From contig NC_135180.1 of assembly GCF_041146795.1 (NCBI RefSeq), positions 40,513,794 through 40,577,793 of the forward strand: 64,000 bases of DNA, written 5' to 3'. Position numbers and translations under genes: made by a program. This document shows, in pieces, positions 56,510 through 64,000 of this stretch. Numbering within the stretch: position 1 is the stretch's first letter; each line of letters starts with the position of its first letter. This DNA is from Maylandia zebra (taxonomy: Eukaryota; Chordata; Actinopteri; Cichliformes; Cichlidae). The notes under the pieces are model-generated. The model had not been told where the DNA came from. It saw only the letters and a list, made by a program, of their open reading frames with translations, and did no database searches.

Positions 56510-56595
<86 letters not shown>

Positions 56596-57035
56596 CAGCG
56601 GCTCAGAGATGAGGGAAAAACAACAGAAATCAGGATAGATTTTAATGTCAGGAGATGCCCTGTGATGCTGGGGCCATTGTGTAAGATTGGAATGTGTACC
56701 AGTGGCTGGTGGGTGGTCCTTGAAGGTCCCGGGAGGAGGCGGCGAGGAGGCAGCGGGTGGCTGGGCTTGAGCTGTGGATCAGGGACGTCATTTATTCTGC
56801 GTGGTGCTGCGTGTGCCCTGTGCAGCTTGGATGTCTGCCGCTGACGCTCTGTGGTTCCTGTTCTGCTGATCTCCTGGTCCACACACGGCTTCAGGGTGTA
56901 CTGTACAAGGGAAGAAGAAATGCATCATTGGTTACCAAAATAAAACAGTGTCTTTCTGCCTGTGTCATTCTGTTTGGTTTCTTTGAGCGTTTGTTTCTTA
57001 AATACACAGCAAGTGTCACTCTCTCTCTCTCTCTG

Positions 57036-57118
<83 letters not shown>

Positions 57119-57201
57119 GAGGTCTGCAGTTCAAAATTTGAATCTCAGAGCTTGGTGTTTTTGTCTCCCTCCAGTGGACAAATGCAGGTATGATGAGGGT
57201 T
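54976..57201 (+). repeat. Higher-order satellite unit 3
   Basis: Entered through a telomere-like seam (ATTAGGGGTTAGG) before the alpha head at 54982. Alpha, beta, gamma, delta, beta, gamma (near 56036 and 56212), epsilon type B-like (GAGCTGTGGATCAGGG with TTTATTCTGCGTGG), zeta with an expanded CA run (about 57038-57115). Confidence 0.9.
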
Positions 57202-57795
57202 GGTTAGGTTAGGGGGTAATAGCCAGAGCTTGACGGAATAAAATGGAATAACTGGGAAAGTAAGTGTCGTAGAGGGATGAAAGTGGTGTCTACGGGGGGG
57301 TTTCGGGGTGCTCCGGACACCCTGGTGAAGACCCCATGTCGATAGCACCAACGGTTCTGGACTTGGTGTAAATGGGTCCAAATTTGACGGAATAAAAAGG
57401 TCAAAGTGGCAGATAGGAGTGTCCGATCGGGCCGATTCCACCACCACTGTACTCAGCAGGCCCTGCCGGGTCGTTCGACACGCAGCATGGCAGGGATCGG
57501 TGACATAACATGTAGCAGTTTCCCTTCACAGAAGCGTCTGCAGCAGGTGGGTGGAGGAGGAGGCAGCAGAACCAGGCCTTTGGAGCACTGTGTCATCTCC
57601 TGGTCCTGATGCTTTGAATCTCCCTCTCTGTCTGTCTGTCTGTCTGTCTGTCACACACACACACACACACACAGAAGCTGGTCAAGTGCTGTGCAACTGG
57701 GATTGCACCTGTCGTCCACAGGAGGGCGCCTAGCTGGGAAGTCCAGTACATTCCATATTAAAGTTGTTGCAAGTGCATTTTTTGTGTAAAAGACA

Positions 57796-57843
<48 letters not shown>

Positions 57844-57880
57844 GGTCTGAAGTGCAAAATTTGAATTACATTCCTTTGTA

Positions 57881-57934
<54 letters not shown>

Positions 57935-58197
57935 TCTCTCTGTCAACACACACACACACACACACACTCACACACACCAAAGCACACAGACAGAAGCTGG
58001 TCACAACTGCTGTGCAACTGGGATTGAACCAGGGGGGCTCCCTCTGCTGGCTCAATGCGGTACAAAGTGTCAGAAGCTGTTAGATATCTGCTTTTGACAA
58101 TCAATTGCACCTGTCATCCACAGGAGGGCGCCTAGCTGGGAAGTCCAGTACATTCCATATTAAAGTTGTTGCAAGTGCATTTTTTGTGTAAAAGACA

Positions 58198-58234
<37 letters not shown>

Positions 58235-58274
58235 TAAGGTCTGAAGTGCAAAATTTGAATTACATTCCTTTGTA

Positions 58275-58317
<43 letters not shown>

Positions 58318-58334
58318 GTCTCTCTCTCTCTGTC

Positions 58335-58419
<85 letters not shown>

Positions 58420-58466
58420 TAAGGTCTGAAGTGCAAAATTTGAATTACATTCCTTTGTATCTCTCC

Positions 58467-58497
<31 letters not shown>

Positions 58498-58508
58498 TCT
58501 CTCTGTCA

Positions 58509-58539
<31 letters not shown>

Positions 58540-58723
58540 CACACGCTCAATGGAGTATAAAATAAAGACCGGGGCAGTTCTCTCACTGGAGTCTCTTAGA
58601 GTGGAGGCTGCCCTTGCTAGCAAGAAGTTCTGTGTGTTTCTCTTCTCTGAGTCTTTACTGAAGAAGTGTTTTATAACATTTTCCTTAACAACTGACATGT
58701 GTTTTTTGTGTAAAAGAGAGAGA

Positions 58724-58775
<52 letters not shown>

Positions 58776-59272
58776 CAGCGGCTCAGAGATGAGGGAAAAA
58801 CAACAGAAATCAGGATAGATTTTAATGTCAGGAGATGCCCTGTGATGCTGGGGCCATTGTGTAAGATTGGAATGTGTACCAGTGGCTGGTGGGTGGTCCT
58901 TGAAGGTCCCAGGAGGAGGCGGCGAGGAGGCAGCGGGTGGCTGGGCTTCGGCCTTGGCCCAGGAACGTCATTTATTCTGCGTGGTGCCGCGTGTGCCCTG
59001 TGCAGCTTCGATGTGTGCGGCTGACGCTCTGTGGTTCCTGTTCCTGTCATAAAAGGCCCTGTACAAGGGGATAAGAAATGCATCATTGGTTACCAAAATA
59101 AAACAGTGTCTTTCTGCCTGTGTCATTCTGTTTGGTTTCTTTGAGCGTTTGTTTCTTAAATACACAGCAAGTGTCACTCTCTCTCTCTCTCTCTCTGTCA
59201 CACACACACACACACACACACACCAAAGCACACACACCAAAGCGCGCACACACACACACACACACACCAAAG

Positions 59273-59317
<45 letters not shown>

Positions 59318-59416
59318 AGACACTGTGAGGTTTGCAGTGCAAAATTTGAATTTTAGTGCATGGTGATTTGTCTCCCTCCAGTGGCCCACGGCAGGTATGA
59401 TGAGGCTTAAATGATA
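57202..59416 (+). repeat. Higher-order satellite unit 4, diverged alpha head
   Basis: The first 236 bp (GGTTAGGTTAGGGGGTAATA to about 57437) are a clearly diverged alpha; from CCACCACCACTG at 57438 on it matches unit 1 at 43786 closely. Epsilon is type A, as in unit 1. This switch marks a likely breakpoint of the 13.7-kb duplication. Confidence 0.9.
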
Positions 59417-59861
59417 GGTTATGGGGAAAAAGCCAGGAGAGGATGGGACAAAAGTGGAATAACTGAAAAAGTAAGAGGTGTAGAGGGCTGATGTTGGTGT
59501 CTAGGTGGGGGTTTTGGTGGGTGCCGGACGCTGTGGCGAAGAGGCCACGCCGATGGCTTCTTCGGTTCTGGAGATATGGCGAATCGGACCAAAAAGGATG
59601 GGACAAAACGGTCCCAGTCGGAGAAAGGAAGGTGCAGAGGGCCTGGGTCCACCACCACTGTACTCAGCAGGCCCTGCCGGGTCGTTCGACACGCAGCATG
59701 GCAGGGATCGGTGACATAACATGTAGCAGTTTCCCTTCACAGAAGCGTCTGCAGCAGGTGGGTGGAGGAGGAGGCAGCAGAACCAGGCCTTTGGAGCACT
59801 GTGTCATCTCCTGGTCCTGATGCTTTGAATCTCCCTCTCTGTCTGTCTGTCTGTCTGTCTG

Positions 59862-59923
<62 letters not shown>

Positions 59924-60042
59924 GCTGGTCAAGTGCTGTGCAACTGGGATTGCACCTGTCGTCCACAGGAGGGCGCCTAGCTGGGAAGTCCAGTACATTC
60001 CATATTAAAGTTGTTGCAAGTGCATTTTTTGTGTAAAAGACA

Positions 60043-60084
<42 letters not shown>

Positions 60085-60121
60085 GGTCTGAAGTGCAAAA
60101 TTTGAATTACATTCCTTTGTA

Positions 60122-60167
<46 letters not shown>

Positions 60168-60430
60168 TCTCTCTGTCAACACACACACACACACACACAC
60201 TCACACACACCAAAGCACACAGACAGAAGCTGGTCACAACTGCTGTGCAACTGGGATTGAACCAGGGGGGCTCCCTCTGCTGGCTCAATGCGGTACAAAG
60301 TGTCAGAAGCTGTTAGATATCTGCTTTTGACAATCAATTGCACCTGTCATCCACAGGAGGGCGCCTAGCTGGGAAGTCCAGTACATTCCATATTAAAGTT
60401 GTTGCAAGTGCATTTTTTGTGTAAAAGACA

Positions 60431-60465
<35 letters not shown>

Positions 60466-60505
60466 TAAGGTCTGAAGTGCAAAATTTGAATTACATTCCT
60501 TTGTA

Positions 60506-60566
<61 letters not shown>

Positions 60567-60569
60567 GTC

Positions 60570-60628
<59 letters not shown>

Positions 60629-60675
60629 TAAGGTCTGAAGTGCAAAATTTGAATTACATTCCTTTGTATCTCTCC

Positions 60676-60706
<31 letters not shown>

Positions 60707-60930
60707 TCTCTCTGTCAACACACACACACACACACACACGCACACACACACGCTCAATGGAGTATAAAATAAAGACCGGGGCAGTTCTCTCACTGGAGTC
60801 TCTTAGAGTGGAGGCTGCCCTTGCTAGCAAGAAGTTCTGTGTGTTTCTCTTCTCTGAGTCTTTACTGAAGAAGTGTTTTATAACATTTTCCTTAACAACT
60901 GACATGTGTTTTTTGTGTAAAAGAGAGAGA

Positions 60931-60998
<68 letters not shown>

Positions 60999-61477
60999 CA
61001 GCGGCTCAGAGATGAGGGAAAAACAACAGAAATCAGGATAGATTTTAATGTCAGGAGATGCCCTGTGATGCTGGGGCCATTGTGTAAGATTGGAATGTGT
61101 ACCAGTGGCTGGTGGGTGGTCCTTGAAGGTCCCAGGAGGAGGCGGCGAGGAGGCAGCGGGTGGCTGGGCTTGAGCTGTGGATCAGGGACGTCATTAATTC
61201 TGCCTGGTGCTGCGTGTGCCCTGTGCAGCTTGGATGTCTGCCGCTGACGCTCTGTGGTTCCTGTTCTGCTGATCTCCTGGTCCACACACGGCTTCAGGGT
61301 GCACTGTACAAGCGGAGAAGAAATGCATCATTGGTTACCAAAATAAAACAGTGTCTTTCTGCCTGTGTCATTCTGTTTGGTTTCTTTGAGCGTTTGTTTC
61401 TTAAATACACAGCAAGTGTCACTCTCTCTCTCTCTGTCACACACACACACACACACACACCAAAGCACACACACCAA

Positions 61478-61526
<49 letters not shown>

Positions 61527-61527
61527 T
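59417..61527 (+). repeat. Higher-order satellite unit 5
   Basis: Counterpart of unit 2 (offset 13,819 at its head): epsilon type B with CATTAATTCTGCCTGG, one gamma fewer. It leads into the right copy of the duplicated segment at about 61524. Confidence 0.9.
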
Positions 61528-64000
61528 GTATCATCACTGATTTCTATAATCCACATAATCCAGATTCGATTTGGTGCAATTTTTACTCAGAAAGTGAGAG
61601 ATCTTATAATTCTGATCATTTATCAGTACTGACACTAAACTTTATCAGAGATGTGACCATCACAGCACATGCCGTTGTGTCAAAGTAACTGAGAATAAAA
61701 AAATAAAAAAATAAAAACATAAAGGAGATTTTCCTGGCATGGATTTTATAGCAGATAACCTTAAAAATATTCTGCAATTATACCTAATTTGAAAAAGTTT
61801 ACATTTCTTCAGTATTAAACAGCAGAAATTAAGCTTTCTTATCCGACGTCATTTACAAAGGAAAGAAAAGACAGCGGCCGCCAGCGCTGTAAACAACCGT
61901 AGACTGATGGGTAATAAGCGAATGAGTAATGCAGAAAACACATGTTTGAGATGGGAAACTTTTCTTGAAGTTTCTCTCACAGTTCACGCACAGCTGTGGG
62001 TTTTATCGTGTTGGAAGCAAAACAGCAAAAGTAAGAAGGAATTAAGGATGATATTAGCCCCCACGCCGACTAAGCTAATTCTGATGCGTCGGTCCGCTCT
62101 GTTTACGTTTTCGTGTGGAATGCGTTTCCTGCTCTCATTTGCTGGTTGTTGTTGAAATAGTTTTGTGAGCTTTAACCTGAGATTCTGGCGTTTCTGGTAA
62201 AACACATTTATATTCATTCAATTCAGGATTTAATGAATCGATATCGCTTCATTCAAGCTACTCACCCGTCTCTATCCACCTCCACGTCCAGCTCGACCAC
62301 GGACAGAGGTCCCGCCCCGACTATCTCTGATTGGTTTAGACCACGAAGGGGAATGACGTGTGTCTGTTGTTGAACACATGGACGTCTGTCGCTTGGCGAG
62401 CGATCGGGTGGTTTAGCGAGTGTCAGCCTCTTAAGTTTAAGACAAGCCCGGCTGCTTTTTAAGCGACGCGGCGCTAGCTACCCAGCTAGCTCAGTACACA
62501 GGAACTACTTCCGGTAGTTATACAAAATAAAAGCGTCCCCCATTATAATCCGCTATAATGCCATACTTCCGCTGCGCGCGCCGTTGATATATACCTTGGC
62601 TTTACATTAATTGTGAGAAAACAAAACAAACAAATAACTCACCGTTGAGTCGATTGTGAGGTAGTGTAAAGACGAATGAATCGGCTGGGTTATTGCACGC
62701 TGTCAACTGGTCTGTAGTGTAGGATTTGTCGATATCTGACAAGTAGGCCAACCACAGGGACACAGCGGCCGCCTCCATTACTCCCGACATACCACTAGAG
62801 TGAGCCAGCACACCACAAATGAAGTTTTCTTGTTCTCCATTCATTTCAATGGGAAAAAACTTGCATTAAAATATTCATATTTAAAAAACTATAGAAGTAA
62901 TAAACACCAAAAGTCATAGCAACTCATTCCAGCTCCAGCCGCACACAATGATATATCATATGTGAACCTTGTCTCAAAACTGTGGGGCGAGTTAAGGTCC
63001 AAAATAAACACCAAAAGTCATAGCAATTAGATGGAGTCATTGCTTTGGCAATGACTCCATCTAATGGTTAAATTTCTGAACTGCAGGCTCAGTAAGTAAG
63101 TAAGTAAGTAAACTTTATTTATTAAGCGCTTTTCACAGACAGACATTCACAAAGCAGCAGTGATGAGACGCAGGTCTTGCGTCCATGACTGCCCTCGCGA
63201 GTTAAAGACAGCTGCAGTGTTTGTGTTTTCTAACTCAGGTGTCTCAGCTGAAGAACTGCGGGGTGATTTTAAGAAATCCCCTGTCAATTGGTTATGAGCA
63301 AAAATTGTTTCTATAAAATAAAAATTAAAAAAACACAAAAAAAAACCCCAGTTTCAACCGTAACGTGAAGTACACATTTTATTATTTTTTTCCTTTTAGT
63401 GAAAGGAAACAGCCGTCGCCGGTATGCTAGTGCGCACGCTCCACCCCCTCCTACGCCTCTTTCCCCCCCTTCTTTTTGCTTTGTAAATAAACAGAAATGT
63501 GACTTTTGCTTCATAAACAGTTTGACAAACAAGTGGTGCCTGCAGGGTGTATATTCATGGTATAACCGGCATAAACACAGCCTCACTTCGTGTGTGATTG
63601 TGCAGGAAATACAACTGTGCGCTCAGCTTCGAAAAAGGACCGCATCTATCCATTTATCCTCATCTCACCTCTATGTATGTGCTCTCTTTGAGCGCAGGTG
63701 CGGCTCTTTGCTGTGACACATCTCTAATGTAGTCTAGACGCTCCGGCGCCAGGGGTCATCGGGTGACACACACACACACACACAAACAACAAGTAACACA
63801 ACATGGACCATGAACTCTGCGTGACTCAACTATACCAAGACAGTTCACCTATTACGAGCCTTTAAAGTAAGCTTATTGCTAAATAGTCTTGATATTTAAT
63901 CAACAGGTAAGGTAACACCTGATTCTGTTCACATGGACGGAGTTTTTTCAGTGCTAAATAGTCTGCACATCCCGGCTCTTATTATTTATTTTGCTGCGTT
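61528..64000. repeat. Right copy of the duplicated single-copy-like segment
   Basis: Same as 47826-50298 shifted by 13,702, with no mismatch noticed by eye. It carries second copies of the CpG-rich region (62262-62582), the candidate exon (62643-62778, minus), the direct repeats and hairpin (62899-63064) and the retroposon tail (63086-63162). It continues past the window end. Confidence 0.9.

Overview
The window is vertebrate nuclear DNA, almost certainly from a ray-finned (probably percomorph) fish. It has split genes with GT-AG introns and many teleost-type repeats: L2/Maui and Rex3 LINEs, a Tx1/L1-like LINE, hAT, Tc1 and mariner transposons, Penelope-like elements, a tRNA-derived SINE and long CA, TC and TA microsatellites. 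There are no bacterial operons, ribosome binding sites or CRISPR arrays.

Layout. Positions 1-7 kb hold the first two coding exons of a minus-strand NYAP2-like adaptor gene, a weak plus-strand terminal-exon candidate and repeats. Positions 7.3-26.7 kb hold one complete plus-strand host gene, a seven-exon Na+/K+-ATPase beta subunit of 331 residues. Its introns are loaded with transposons. Positions 27-30.5 kb are its 3' flank. Positions 30.5-38.8 kb are a hAT DNA transposon with a perfect 8-bp target duplication and a two-exon transposase. A full-length LINE with both ORFs open is nested in it, flanked by its own 17-bp target duplication. Positions 39-40.3 kb hold LINE and Tc1 fragments. Positions 40.26-43.56 kb are a subtelomere-like mosaic: GGTTAGGG patches, repeated GC-rich and T-rich units, two Penelope-like terminal repeats with hammerhead-ribozyme-like folds, and a TTAGGG array.

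From 43.55 kb the window is dominated by a higher-order satellite. Five units of about 2.1-2.2 kb (two at 43.55-47.8 kb, three at 54.98-61.5 kb) are built from the same ordered modules, separated by CA and TC microsatellites. Between the two blocks lie about 7 kb of single-copy-like sequence with a SAMD3-like terminal exon (plus) and the tp53 C-terminal exon (minus). The 2.47 kb after the first block recurs, by eye without change, after the second block at an offset of 13,702 bp, so the right half looks like a recent tandem duplication of about 13.7 kb, or an assembly duplication.

How the parts relate. The beta-subunit gene and the tp53 exon face each other tail to tail, the arrangement of ATP1B2 and TP53 in mammals, so this is probably the atp1b2-tp53 locus expanded by repeats. 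The tp53 exon has no DNA-binding-domain exons near it; beyond it lie satellite and duplicated DNA. No gene set here forms a pathway. The distinctive biology is the satellite, telomere-repeat, ribozyme and duplication architecture.
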